Shown here in pieces: positions 27,104 to 35,459 of a stretch of 49,086 nucleotides of DNA (positions are counted from its first letter, which is position 1; every line of letters starts with the position of its first letter). Location: the NCBI RefSeq assembly GCF_000300975.2, contig NZ_AEEC02000039.1:1-49086 (forward strand), written 5' to 3'. The position numbers and the translations under genes are program-made. Source of the stretch: Herbaspirillum frisingense GSF30. Its GTDB lineage: Bacteria > Pseudomonadota > Gammaproteobacteria > Burkholderiales > Burkholderiaceae_D. The notes beneath the pieces are model-generated. The model was not told the DNA's origin and searched no databases. It saw only the letters and a program-made list of their open reading frames with translations.

Positions 27104-28510
27104 TCATGCAAAACGCGTATTGCCCAGCAGGCAGTCCGGATCGAACACCGGCTGCACCCGCGCCGCCAGCGCGCGTTGCGCGGGCTGGGTATAGCGCTGG
27201 TAGTAGTGCTGGTTGAACGGCCCGATGCCATGCTCCGCACTGAAGCTGCCCTGGTAGCGCTGCACCACCAGGTCATACAGGGCGGTGCGCAGGGCCTCGA
27301 TGCGTTCAGCCGGGAATTGCGGCTGTGCGGCGGGGGCGATGGCCAGGTTGAAGTGCACGCCACCGTCACCCCAGTGACCGAAGTCATACACGTCGGCACC
27401 CGCGAAATCCCGCTCCACCAGCGCCAGCGCCTCGGCACGGAAGGCCGGCAGGCGCGAGCGCGAGACCGAGATATCGAAGGCCACGATCTTGCCCTCCTGC
27501 TTGACGCTGTCGCTGATGGCGTGGCGCAGGCGCCAGAGGGTATCGGGCTTGTCGACCACGGCATCGACGATGGCGTCGTCGAAATGGCGCTCCAGCCAGG
27601 CCATGAAGAGCTTGTCCAGATCGAAGTGCTCGCCTGCTTCAGCCGATGAACTGACTTCAACCAGCAGAGCATAGCCCGGCAAGGGATCGAAAGGTGCGGC
27701 AACCTGCGGCAGATGGCGCAGCACCGAGGCCAGCGCATTGCGGGAAATGCCTTCGAAGGCGGTCAGGAAATCGGCGAACTGCGCCTGGGCATCCTGCAGC
27801 AGGCGCAGACCGGCCTCCAGCGACGCAGGCACCACGAGTGCCGTGGCACGCTGGCGCGGCAGCGGATGGGCGCGCAACACCGCCTGGGTGACGATGCCGT
27901 AGCTGCCGGCGGTACCGATGAAGAGTTGCTTCCAGTCGGGCCCGGTATTGTTCTTGTGCAGGCGATTGCCCATTTCCAGCAGTTCGCCGGGCGGCTGCAT
28001 CAGCAGGGCCTGCAGGCCCAGCGTGTTGTGGCGCACATCGCCGTAGCGGATCAGACGCGCGCCACCGGTATTGGCAGCCAGCATGCCGCCCACAGACGGG
28101 TCCGCGCCGAGATCGATGGGAAAGCACAGCCCATGCGGCGCCAGCGCCTGGTTCAGATCCGACAGCCGGGTACCGGCCCAGGCCTGGATCACGCCATCGA
28201 CGGGATCGATATCGATCACGCCGCGGATGCGTTCCATGCTGAGGATCACCTGCAGGCCGGAATCATCCGGGGAGGCCGCGCCGACCAGCCCGGTATTGGC
28301 ACCCTGCGGCACCAGCCGCACACCCTCGGCGGCACACAGGCGCATCAGCTCGGCGGCCTGGGCCACATCGGCGGGACGCGCCACGCACAGCGCCTGGCCG
28401 GCGCCATAGCGCGGGCCATGTTCATAGGGCGTACGTTCGGCGGCGGCAGTGATCAGGCCGCTGCTGCCCAGCAACGACTGCAGCTGCTGCAGCGCCCGTT
28501 CAGCAGACAC
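27104..28510 (-). CDS. FAD-linked oxidase, D-2-hydroxyglutarate/D-lactate dehydrogenase type
   Basis: 468 residues. The FAD_binding_4 domain has VPQGANTGLVGAA and DPSVGGMLAANTGGARLIRY. The C-terminal FAD-oxidase domain has the metal/substrate motif GHWGDGGVHFN and SAEHGIG. This is the vanillyl-alcohol-oxidase superfamily branch containing GlcD, Dld2 and D-2-hydroxyglutarate dehydrogenase. It starts with GTG 28510, overlapping the last codons of the DUF1338 gene by 11 bp, so the two are translationally coupled. Because DUF1338/HglS enzymes release D-2-hydroxyglutarate, oxidation of that product to 2-oxoglutarate is the natural assignment. Confidence 0.87.
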   Translation of the reverse strand: MSAERALQQLQSLLGSSGLITAAAERTPYEHGPRYGAGQALCVARPADVAQAAELMRLCAAEGVRLVPQGANTGLVGAASPDDSGLQVILSMERIRGVIDIDPVDGVIQAWAGTRLSDLNQALAPHGLCFPIDLGADPSVGGMLAANTGGARLIRYGDVRHNTLGLQALLMQPPGELLEMGNRLHKNNTGPDWKQLFIGTAGSYGIVTQAVLRAHPLPRQRATALVVPASLEAGLRLLQDAQAQFADFLTAFEGISRNALASVLRHLPQVAAPFDPLPGYALLVEVSSSAEAGEHFDLDKLFMAWLERHFDDAIVDAVVDKPDTLWRLRHAISDSVKQEGKIVAFDISVSRSRLPAFRAEALALVERDFAGADVYDFGHWGDGGVHFNLAIAPAAQPQFPAERIEALRTALYDLVVQRYQGSFSAEHGIGPFNQHYYQRYTQPAQRALAARVQPVFDPDCLLGNTRFA

Positions 28511-29564
28511 TGCCTGCCTCGTCGCCGGCCGGGACCGCTGCGGTCATCTTGAAGATGCCCTGGGCGTTGCCGCTGTCGAAGCTCAGGTCCAGCTTGCGCT
28601 GGCCGGCCTCGTCCAGGTAGTGGTCGCGCGAGATGAATTCGTAGAAGGAACCGGGCACCGTCATGGCAACCGGCTGGCCATCGTCGCCCTGCATCTGGTA
28701 ATCGACCTTGACGGCCCGGAAGGCGGTCTGGCGCACGCGGCCATTGCGCGAGACCTCGACCTGATCCTTGATCGGCCGTCCCAGCTGGCGCTGGCGCTCG
28801 GCCGTGGCGACCACGTCGCCCACGCGGTCGGTGGCGTGGTTGAAGGCATTGCCTTCGGTGGAGATCCAGGCCATCTCGGCGGACTCGGCCTTGAGGGTCT
28901 CGTATTGCGCCACGGTGGGCAGGTCATGGTGACGGGCGAAGCAGGCCAGCATCGCCGGCAGCAGGCGCTTGGCCTGGTCCAGGGCCAGCTTGCCCTGCGC
29001 TTCCAGCTGCGCCAGCAGCGCCAGCACCTCGTCGGAGAGCGGGCTGCGCGAGCTGGCCAGCACTGCCTCTACGGTCTGCTGGAACTGCGGCGAGAACTGC
29101 TCGGGATGCAGTTCGCTGACAAAGAACTGGGCGATGTTCTCGGCGTCATCGACGTGGGTATAGACACGGCCGGTCATCTTGATGCGGGCCAGCGGATAGG
29201 TACCGCTCTGCTGGTAACCCAGCGGCAGCAAGACCTTGGTGAACAGGGTTTCGCCATCGGGGAAGCCGCTGTCGCGACCACGCCGTACGGTGCGCACGGC
29301 ACCGTGGTCGAAACAGATCTTCACACCGTCGCGCTCGGCGTCGTCCACATAGTCGCGGCCGCTGGCGACCTGCTGCAGCAATTGTTCGAAGAGCAGCATG
29401 TTCAGTGCCTGCGCCAGCTCCAGGCGCGACACCTCCTGCCCGGCCGGCTTCAGGGTGGACACCGGGACCTCCAGCCGCACGAACTGGCGCTCGACAATGG
29501 CTTGGTCGCCGTAATGGGAAAGCAGGAGTTGGTAGAGGTTGCTGTCTTGCGCGGAAGTCGTCAT
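28500..29564 (-). CDS. hglS: DUF1338 enzyme, HglS-like 2-oxoadipate dioxygenase/decarboxylase
   Basis: 354 residues of the DUF1338 (PF07063) family, whose characterised member HglS of Pseudomonas putida is a non-haem Fe(II) enzyme turning 2-oxoadipate into D-2-hydroxyglutarate. Candidate iron ligands are His87 (FDHGAVRT, with Arg91 four residues later), His243 (NAFNHATDR) and Glu309 (GSFYEFISRD), a spacing like that reported for HglS. ATG 29564 is chosen for family length, although its RBS is weak (AAAGGCAAG). An upstream ATG 29582 is possible. First gene of the putative 2-oxoadipate operon. Confidence 0.88.
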   Translation of the reverse strand: MTTSAQDSNLYQLLLSHYGDQAIVERQFVRLEVPVSTLKPAGQEVSRLELAQALNMLLFEQLLQQVASGRDYVDDAERDGVKICFDHGAVRTVRRGRDSGFPDGETLFTKVLLPLGYQQSGTYPLARIKMTGRVYTHVDDAENIAQFFVSELHPEQFSPQFQQTVEAVLASSRSPLSDEVLALLAQLEAQGKLALDQAKRLLPAMLACFARHHDLPTVAQYETLKAESAEMAWISTEGNAFNHATDRVGDVVATAERQRQLGRPIKDQVEVSRNGRVRQTAFRAVKVDYQMQGDDGQPVAMTVPGSFYEFISRDHYLDEAGQRKLDLSFDSGNAQGIFKMTAAVPAGDEAGSVC

Positions 29565-29663
29565 TTGCTTGCCTTTGACCATGGGACAATGAGATAGCCT
29601 CATGGTAACGGCAGCGCAGGGAAGGAATAAAACGATAATTTCTGAGGTATGCCCGCTTTTTTC

Positions 29664-29804
29664 TCATGCAAACGGCGTATTGCAGCCGGGCAGCGATGAA
29701 AAAAACATGCCAATGTCGATCACGATGCCGAGCAGATGCCTGACCTGTCCATTGACGACCGTCCCGCAAGTCAAAGTCACGGTGCATCCTGCGATTGTCG
29801 GCAT
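29664..29804 (-). CDS. Possible small protein (46 residues)
   Basis: ATG 29804 follows an A/G-rich Shine-Dalgarno (AAAGGAAAGGAA) and opens 46 codons ending at TGA 29664. The product (start MPTIAGCTVTLTCGTVV) has three cysteines and a hydrophobic stretch (HLLGIVIDIGMFF). It lies 99 bp upstream of the DUF1338 start on the same strand. The opposite strand is also open across this stretch, so the call rests mainly on the RBS. Confidence 0.3.
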   Translation of the reverse strand: MPTIAGCTVTLTCGTVVNGQVRHLLGIVIDIGMFFSSLPGCNTPFA

Positions 29805-29928
29805 CGTTCCTTTCCTTTGACCTGTTCTACGTGCAGCCGGAAAACCCCTCCATGACTGCACGGCGCCGGCGCGGGCTTGCGCCCGCCGTGCCCCCCGACA
29901 CGGCACCGACGGGAAACGGCAGGCCTAA

Positions 29929-30102
29929 TGTATTACAAGCGAGGCGATTTGATTAGCCGTCGTTTTACGAAGGAACTCATTAACACAGCTTAACAATTGC
30001 GGCGCAGTGCGGCTCTGGCAGCGGTCCGCAGGGATTGGGCCAAATCATTGAGCACACTCTTTAGTGATGGACCTCTAATCAATTTTCCCGGGATGTAATA
30101 CA
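29929..30102. promoter_or_regulatory. Pair of TGTAWTACA palindromes flanking a 156-bp AT-rich segment
   Basis: TGTATTACA (29929-29937) and TGTAATACA (30094-30102) are the same palindrome except for the central base, 156 bp apart, in a 443-bp gap (29805-30247) that holds no other gene. CGAGGCG (29940-29946) and CGCCTCG (30107-30113) follow each site, a second pair. The arrangement suggests cooperative binding with looping, controlling the HD-GYP gene to the right or the minus-strand genes to the left. Confidence 0.4.
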
Positions 30103-30247
30103 TTGGCGCCTCGCACGGCTCACTTGCCGGCGCGCAAGTAATCGTCCGGTCGCTGCCTGCAGAGGTTCCGGTAGCCCGGCTTATCCGGCTTACCCGGCCT
30201 TACGGCCCGTCACCGCCCCACCGCTTTTCATCACCCGCAGCCAATCG

Positions 30248-31549
30248 ATGACCCACCTGAAGAAAATCCATGTCAAGCAACTCAGCCCAGGGATGTATTT
30301 CTCAGGTTTTGACGGTGCATGGATCACCTCCCCCTTCTGGCGCGCCAGTTTCCTGATCCGCACTGCTGGCGAAGTGCATCTGGCGCAGCAGACCGGGCAG
30401 GAGTATTGCTGGATCGACACCGAGAAAGGCTGCCAACCGCCGCCCGAACCTACCTCACAGGAGCCCTGCGTGCAGACACCCGCCAGCGCAGCCCCGCCCG
30501 AGGAAGCCGGTATCGATCCGGACCTGGCCGACGCCTTGCAGCTCTACGAAGAGGCAAGGCAGATCACGCAGGAAGTCTTCAATCAGGCGCGCCTGGGCAA
30601 GTCACTGGACGTGCAGAAATGCAAGGAACTGGTGGAACAGATCGCCGTCTCGGTGGCCCACCACGGCGATGCCCTGCTGGGCATCATCCGTCTGAAACGC
30701 GCTGACGAGTACACCTACCTGCACTCGATCGCGGTCTGCACCATGATGGTGGCCCTGGCACGCACGCTGGGCCTGGACGACACGGCCTGCCGCCAGGCCG
30801 GCCTGGCGGGCTACCTGCACGACATCGGCAAGGCCTTCATTCCGCTCGAACTGCTCAACAAACCCGATCGCCTGAACGATCAGGAATACAAGACCATCCA
30901 ACGTCACCCGGCGCTGGGCCACGCCTACCTGAGCGGTCTGGTGGGCATACCGGATGACGTGCTCGATGTCTGCCTGCATCACCACGAGAAGATCGATGGC
31001 TCCGGCTATCCCGATCGTCGGCAGGGCCCGCAGATCAGCCTGTATGCACGTATGGCCGCGGTCTGCGATGTGTATGATGCGGTCACCTCGCATCGTCCCT
31101 ACAAGAGCGCCTGGGACCCGGCCGAATCGCTCTCGCGCATGGCCTCGTGGCAGGGACACTTCGACCGCACCATCTTCCTGGCCTTCGTCAAGACGCTGGG
31201 TATCTACCCGCTGGGCTCCATCGTCACCCTGCAATCGGGGCGCACGGGACTGGTGATCCGCCAGAATCGCCGAGACCTGACACGCCCGGTGGTCAAGGCC
31301 TTCAGCACCACCAGCACGATGGAAGTGCTGGAACACGAGATCATCGATCTGTCTGCCGCTGGCCAGACCGACACCATCATCGAACGCAGCGGCCAGGACT
31401 GGCTCAGGAGCCACGGCCTGGCCATCGGTTCACTCCAGGCCATGCTGGCGGTATCGGACGCCGCTGCGTCTACACAGGCGACCAATGACGCGTCAGGTCA
31501 GCCCGGGCCGGACTTGCCGGCATCGACCGGATGGCGCCGCCTGAAATAG
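30248..31549 (+). CDS. HD-GYP c-di-GMP phosphodiesterase with N-terminal DUF3391 (second copy)
   Basis: 433 residues, same architecture as the protein at 5932-7155: DUF3391 start (HLKKIHVKQLSPGMYFSGFD), Pro-rich linker (62-90), then HD-GYP with HDIGK (191-195), HHHEKIDGSGYP (244-255) and the same C-terminal segment (YPLGSIVTLQSGRTGLVIRQ). All signature catalytic residues are present. The paralogues differ most in the linker and C-terminal tail, so they probably receive different inputs. The last 52 bp overlap the 3' end of the convergent LysR gene. No good Shine-Dalgarno before ATG 30248. Confidence 0.9.
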   Translation: MTHLKKIHVKQLSPGMYFSGFDGAWITSPFWRASFLIRTAGEVHLAQQTGQEYCWIDTEKGCQPPPEPTSQEPCVQTPASAAPPEEAGIDPDLADALQLYEEARQITQEVFNQARLGKSLDVQKCKELVEQIAVSVAHHGDALLGIIRLKRADEYTYLHSIAVCTMMVALARTLGLDDTACRQAGLAGYLHDIGKAFIPLELLNKPDRLNDQEYKTIQRHPALGHAYLSGLVGIPDDVLDVCLHHHEKIDGSGYPDRRQGPQISLYARMAAVCDVYDAVTSHRPYKSAWDPAESLSRMASWQGHFDRTIFLAFVKTLGIYPLGSIVTLQSGRTGLVIRQNRRDLTRPVVKAFSTTSTMEVLEHEIIDLSAAGQTDTIIERSGQDWLRSHGLAIGSLQAMLAVSDAAASTQATNDASGQPGPDLPASTGWRRLK

Positions 31550-32430
31550 GCGCGGATCTGCTCGATGCAGGCGAGGATCTTCTGCGGGACAGGCGCCCGG
31601 TGCTTGGTGGTGAGGAAGGCACTGTAACTTTCCAGTGACCAATCCGGCAGCAGCACCACCAGCCGCCCGGCATCGAGATCCTCCTGCACCTTGCTGCGCA
31701 GCAGGCGCGCCACGCCATGACCTTGCAAGGCCAGACGTCGCAGCGAGCGCGCATGATTGGCCGTAATGTGCGGTGTCAGGCGCATCTGCATGCACTGCCC
31801 GCCGCGATCGCGCAGGGCGACTTCCACGCTGGTGCCGTGCGGCGTGAAGAAGAGGAATTGCTGGTGCACCAGATCTTCGGGCTTCCAGATCGGTGCGCGC
31901 GCCTGGAGATAGGACGGTGCGGCGCACAGGACCGCCTCCAGCTGCGTGAGGTAGACATCCTCGGCGCCGGGCGCCTTGCCTACGCGCAACGCCAGATCCA
32001 CGCTCTTGTCCATGAGATCGACGTTATGGTCATTGACGTCGATGTGGATGCGCAGCCGGGGATGCTCGTGGATGAAACTCTCCAGGGCCGGCACCAGGTA
32101 CTCGGAAGCCATGAAGCTGGAAGCAGCGACACGCAACTCCCCGACCAGTTCATTGTGCAGGCTCTCGGTATTGAGCCTGGCCTCGTCCGCCAGGGCCACG
32201 ATGCGCGCACAATTGGCGTAGAAGGCTTGCCCCGCCTCGGTCAGGCTGAGCTTGCGAGTGGTCCGATGCAGCAGGGTGGTACCGAGGATGGCCTCCAGCG
32301 CACTGATGTGCTGGCTCACCGAAGACGAGGTCAGCCCCAGCTCGCGGGCCGCCTTGGAAAAGGCGCCCAGCTCCACCACCCGGGAAAAGATCACCATGCG
32401 CGGCAGGTAGTCCATCGCGTTGTTTTTCAT
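31498..32430 (-). CDS. LysR-family regulator
   Basis: About 310 residues. N-terminal HTH (AFSKAARELGLTSSSVSQHI) and an effector domain typical of the CrgA/DmlR-like LysR group. Possible starts are ATG 32430 (MKNNAMDY) and 32415 (MDYLPRM), neither with a strong RBS; 32430 is given. It overlaps the convergent HD-GYP gene by 52 bp at the 3' end, so antisense transcription could occur. No divergent target gene sits next to it. The 207-bp upstream gap (32431-32637) shows nothing I can assign. Confidence 0.87.
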   Translation of the reverse strand: MKNNAMDYLPRMVIFSRVVELGAFSKAARELGLTSSSVSQHISALEAILGTTLLHRTTRKLSLTEAGQAFYANCARIVALADEARLNTESLHNELVGELRVAASSFMASEYLVPALESFIHEHPRLRIHIDVNDHNVDLMDKSVDLALRVGKAPGAEDVYLTQLEAVLCAAPSYLQARAPIWKPEDLVHQQFLFFTPHGTSVEVALRDRGGQCMQMRLTPHITANHARSLRRLALQGHGVARLLRSKVQEDLDAGRLVVLLPDWSLESYSAFLTTKHRAPVPQKILACIEQIRAYFRRRHPVDAGKSGPG

Positions 32431-32637
32431 CTTGCGCTGTCGTTGTCGTAAGTCGGTTCCGGGTCCGGGCACTACTGGCCGATGACCTATTGTCGGGACC
32501 GACTATAGCCGCTCCCGGAAGTCATACAACTTGGAAGCTGGGCGCAAGAAATGGTTTAATTTCCAGTTTGGCAAGACAGGTATTTTCAGGTAATGGACGC
32601 CCGCCTGAAGTGGCAGCGTCAACCTGGGCGCAGCGTC

Positions 32638-32961
32638 CTACCAGAGCCAGGACGCCAGTTGTACCTCCAGCGAGCGTTTTGACATGGCGCCGCCGAAGGA
32701 CTTGACCACGTTGCCTTCGACGAACACCTTCAACTCAGGAATCGCCGTGACGCCATAACGTTGTGCGAGAGCAGGGCATTGATCGACGTTGACCTTGTAG
32801 ACCACCAGTTTTTCCTGATGCTCCCCCGCAATGGCGTCCAGATTCTGCGCAATGCTGCGACATGGCGCACACCACGGCGCCCAGAAGCCGACCAGTACCG
32901 GTCTGCCGCTATGCAGTACATCCCGCTCGAAGTGTTCTACCGTCGTATGCCTGGCGCTCAT
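32638..32961 (-). CDS. Thioredoxin with WCAPC active site
   Basis: 107 residues, single thioredoxin domain. The active site is W30-C31-A32-P33-C34 (the usual thioredoxin is WCGPC), with the cis-proline in TAIPELKVF. RBS TAGGAGT before ATG 32961. It is cytoplasmic, with no signal peptide. The Ala in the CxxC is expected to shift redox potential modestly, as in secondary thioredoxins. It is separated from the upstream chemoreceptor by a 37-bp palindrome with a T-run, so it is probably transcribed independently. Confidence 0.92.
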   Translation of the reverse strand: MSARHTTVEHFERDVLHSGRPVLVGFWAPWCAPCRSIAQNLDAIAGEHQEKLVVYKVNVDQCPALAQRYGVTAIPELKVFVEGNVVKSFGGAMSKRSLEVQLASWLW

Positions 32962-33002
32962 GGAATGACTCCTACGCTGTGATGGCACTAAGGGCCGATA
33001 CA

Positions 33003-33049
33003 GATGAAAAAGAGGAAAGTAGATTGCCATGATGGCAATCTACTTTCCT
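33003..33049 (-). terminator. Intrinsic terminator built on a perfect 37-bp palindrome
   Basis: AGGAAAGTAGATTGCCAT (33013-33030) and ATGGCAATCTACTTTCCT (33032-33049) are exact reverse complements around a single base. On the minus strand the stem is followed by CTTTTTC. It lies 31 bp after the chemoreceptor stop and would end the long minus-strand gene train. Confidence 0.75.
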
Positions 33050-33079
33050 GAAAGGGACTACCCACGTCCCCTGACCTGT

Positions 33080-34939
33080 CTATCCGATCAATGGCAAACT
33101 CCGCAGCTCGGCGTTGGCCTCCAGCACGAAACCCGCCACCGCGCCGGCCAGCTGCTGCGACTGTTGCTTGAGGGAGATGGATGTGGCTGAGGACTCTTCC
33201 ACCAGGGCCACGTTCTGCTGGGTCGAGTGATCGATCTCCTGGACCGCCTGGCTGATATCGGCAATGGCCATGTCCTGCTCGCGCGAGGAACGCAGGATTT
33301 CTTCGGTGATCTCGCTCACGCGCCGTACCTCGGCCACGATCTCGGTCATGGTCGATCCGGCGTTCTGCGCCAGCCGGGCGCCGTTTTCGATCATGTCGAC
33401 CGAATTGACGATGAGTACCTTGATCTCCTTGGCAGCATCGGCGGAACGACGTGCCAGCGAACGCACTTCGGACGCCACCACTGCAAACCCGCGCCCCTGC
33501 TCACCGGCCCGCGCTGCCTCCACTGCGGCGTTGAGTGCGAGGATATTGGTCTGGAAAGCAATACCGTCAATGAGTCCAATGATCTCTGCGATCTGCTTGG
33601 AACTCTGATTGATGGCGTCCATGGTATGAACCACTTCCCCCACCACGGTACCGCCTTGCTGCGCCACGCCACTGGCAGCGGACACCAGCGAGTGCGCCCG
33701 CGATGCAGCCTGGGTACTTTGACTCACGGCGACGGTCACCTGCTCCATGGCTGCGGCAGTCTGTTGCAGCCGCTCGGCGGTGAGCTCAGTACGACGCGAC
33801 AGTTCGTCATTGCCATTGGCAATCTCTTGCGAAACATGGTCAATGTCGTTGGCCATGCCACGCAACCGCTGCACGATGGTCGCCAGTTGGCTCCGCATGG
33901 CAAACAGCGAGAACAGAACGCTTCCGCTGGTAATCTTCCCGACCTGCCCTGCCTGGCTCAGGTCACCATTGGCGACGGCTTCTGCGATTGCCGCCAAGGC
34001 CTCGGGTTCGGCCCCCAGGAAGCGTTGCACCAACCGCCCCATGACGATACGGGTGACGGCAAATGCCAGTACGACGATGACCACGGTGCTGCAGATCAGC
34101 CATAGCAGCAACTCGTTCAAGGCCTGCGAAGGAGGCGGATGCGGCAGATCCGACACCAGCCACCATCCCTTGCCGGCGGGTCCTGTGTGATCAAAACGGC
34201 TGGCGGCCTGGAAGCGCCCCAGATCGGCACCCACATGCAGATAGGAAGCAGCACCACCGGCAGGATGCTGCACGTTTGCGGTAGTGGCGCCCATGCGCGC
34301 CACTGCGGCACCTGCGCCATCATAGAGCGCTGCGCTCACATCCGTGGTGGGGCGCAGGATCACCGACGACTTCATACTCAGCACCAACGTACCCAGATGC
34401 TTGCCGTCTCTGATGACCGGTACTGCCGCATCGACCTGTCCGTCTTGTAGTCGACCATAGAAGCGCACGTCATCGGCACTGAGGAACTGTTGTCGTATCG
34501 CCGGTGCCGGGGGAGCAGCCACCTTGGTCCCGGCATCACGGGCGGCGGCGAAAAGCACGCGTCCGTCGGAAGCCATGAAGATGGCGCTGTCGTAAGCCGG
34601 GCGCACCCGCATCAACCCACGCAGATTGGTCTCACCGCGCGCCGCCCACTGGGCCTGGGTGCTCTGATCGGCGGGATCGATGCCCTCGTTGGCCAATGCC
34701 CTGAGTGCGCCCTGGAAAGGCGGGGTCATCACCACAAAGCGGGCATCAGAGGCAATCTGCGCCATCGCGCTGCGCGCCGCTTCCACCAGCATTTCCTGTT
34801 GCTGGCCCGCCCCTTGCAATGCCTTGCCACTCTCGGCCGAGTCGACCTGGAAAGCTGCAACCGCTCCGATTACAAGGGTGGAGGCCAGCGCCACCGAAAG
34901 CACCACCAGCATCAATTGGGTCTGGAATCTTAATCTCAT
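33080..34939 (-). CDS. Methyl-accepting chemotaxis protein
   Basis: 619 residues. N-terminal membrane helix (LMLVVLSVALASTLVIGAVAAF, ~10-30), a periplasmic sensor of about 240 residues, a second helix near 285-305 (LLLWLICSTVVIVVLAFAV), a HAMP segment, and a cytoplasmic signalling domain with the conserved hairpin tip (DGIAFQTNILALNAAVEAAR). No C-terminal pentapeptide tether is visible. RBS AAAGGTAGAG. It follows the DUF302 gene by 87 bp on the same strand with no terminator I can see, so it may be the last gene of the cyanase/ABC-transporter operon, sensing the same compound. The ligand is unknown. Confidence 0.93.
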   Translation of the reverse strand: MRLRFQTQLMLVVLSVALASTLVIGAVAAFQVDSAESGKALQGAGQQQEMLVEAARSAMAQIASDARFVVMTPPFQGALRALANEGIDPADQSTQAQWAARGETNLRGLMRVRPAYDSAIFMASDGRVLFAAARDAGTKVAAPPAPAIRQQFLSADDVRFYGRLQDGQVDAAVPVIRDGKHLGTLVLSMKSSVILRPTTDVSAALYDGAGAAVARMGATTANVQHPAGGAASYLHVGADLGRFQAASRFDHTGPAGKGWWLVSDLPHPPPSQALNELLLWLICSTVVIVVLAFAVTRIVMGRLVQRFLGAEPEALAAIAEAVANGDLSQAGQVGKITSGSVLFSLFAMRSQLATIVQRLRGMANDIDHVSQEIANGNDELSRRTELTAERLQQTAAAMEQVTVAVSQSTQAASRAHSLVSAASGVAQQGGTVVGEVVHTMDAINQSSKQIAEIIGLIDGIAFQTNILALNAAVEAARAGEQGRGFAVVASEVRSLARRSADAAKEIKVLIVNSVDMIENGARLAQNAGSTMTEIVAEVRRVSEITEEILRSSREQDMAIADISQAVQEIDHSTQQNVALVEESSATSISLKQQSQQLAGAVAGFVLEANAELRSLPLIG

Positions 34940-35026
34940 CTCTACCTTTGCGTGAAAGGGCGGGACCGTCGCATGTGGTCATCGATCGGCCAGCTGCCCG
35001 GTCTGTGTGATCGCCCCGGTTACCAC

Positions 35027-35449
35027 TTACTGGATATCGGAAAATGCGCACAGCAGCTTGCGCACCGCCATCAGAGGCGCCAGCAGGGCATCGCTGATTT
35101 CGTAGTCGGCTCGCAATGCCTCACTGGGATCGGCATAATCAAGGTAGGTGCGACCATCGGCGGTTTCCCAGATCACCACTTTCAATGGCAATTCCAGTGC
35201 AGCACGCGGGTTACTGAGCATGATGGGTGTTCCCAGCGCTGGATTGCCGAACAACAGTACGCGGGTGGGACGCAAGGACAGGCCCTTGTGCGCAGCAGCG
35301 GCTTGCTGGTCGATATCAGCAAAGAGCATGAGGCCGCGATCACGCAGCAATGAGATCAGCAGGCCATGGGTTTTCTTGAAATCCAGCCGGCTGCGGATCG
35401 ACAATACGTTGGCCGGGGCGTAGCACACCCCCTCGAATCGGGCATTCAT
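35027..35449 (-). CDS. DUF302 family protein
   Basis: 140 residues, no signal peptide. The DUF302 core is visible (VLLFGNPALGTPIMLSNPRA; ALELPLKVVIWETADGRTYL). Function of the family is not settled; members often accompany sulfur- or redox-related genes. It starts 10 bp after the MBL-hydrolase stop without a clear RBS, suggesting coupled translation. Its pairing with a persulfide-dioxygenase-like protein is the main functional hint. Confidence 0.85.
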   Translation of the reverse strand: MNARFEGVCYAPANVLSIRSRLDFKKTHGLLISLLRDRGLMLFADIDQQAAAAHKGLSLRPTRVLLFGNPALGTPIMLSNPRAALELPLKVVIWETADGRTYLDYADPSEALRADYEISDALLAPLMAVRKLLCAFSDIQ

Positions 35450-35459
35450 AAGTAGCAGT

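Noticed and set aside
29602..29820. 72-codon plus-strand frame opposite the possible 46-residue gene
   Set aside because: No Shine-Dalgarno and no recognisable domain; the minus-strand frame has the better RBS, though neither is certain.
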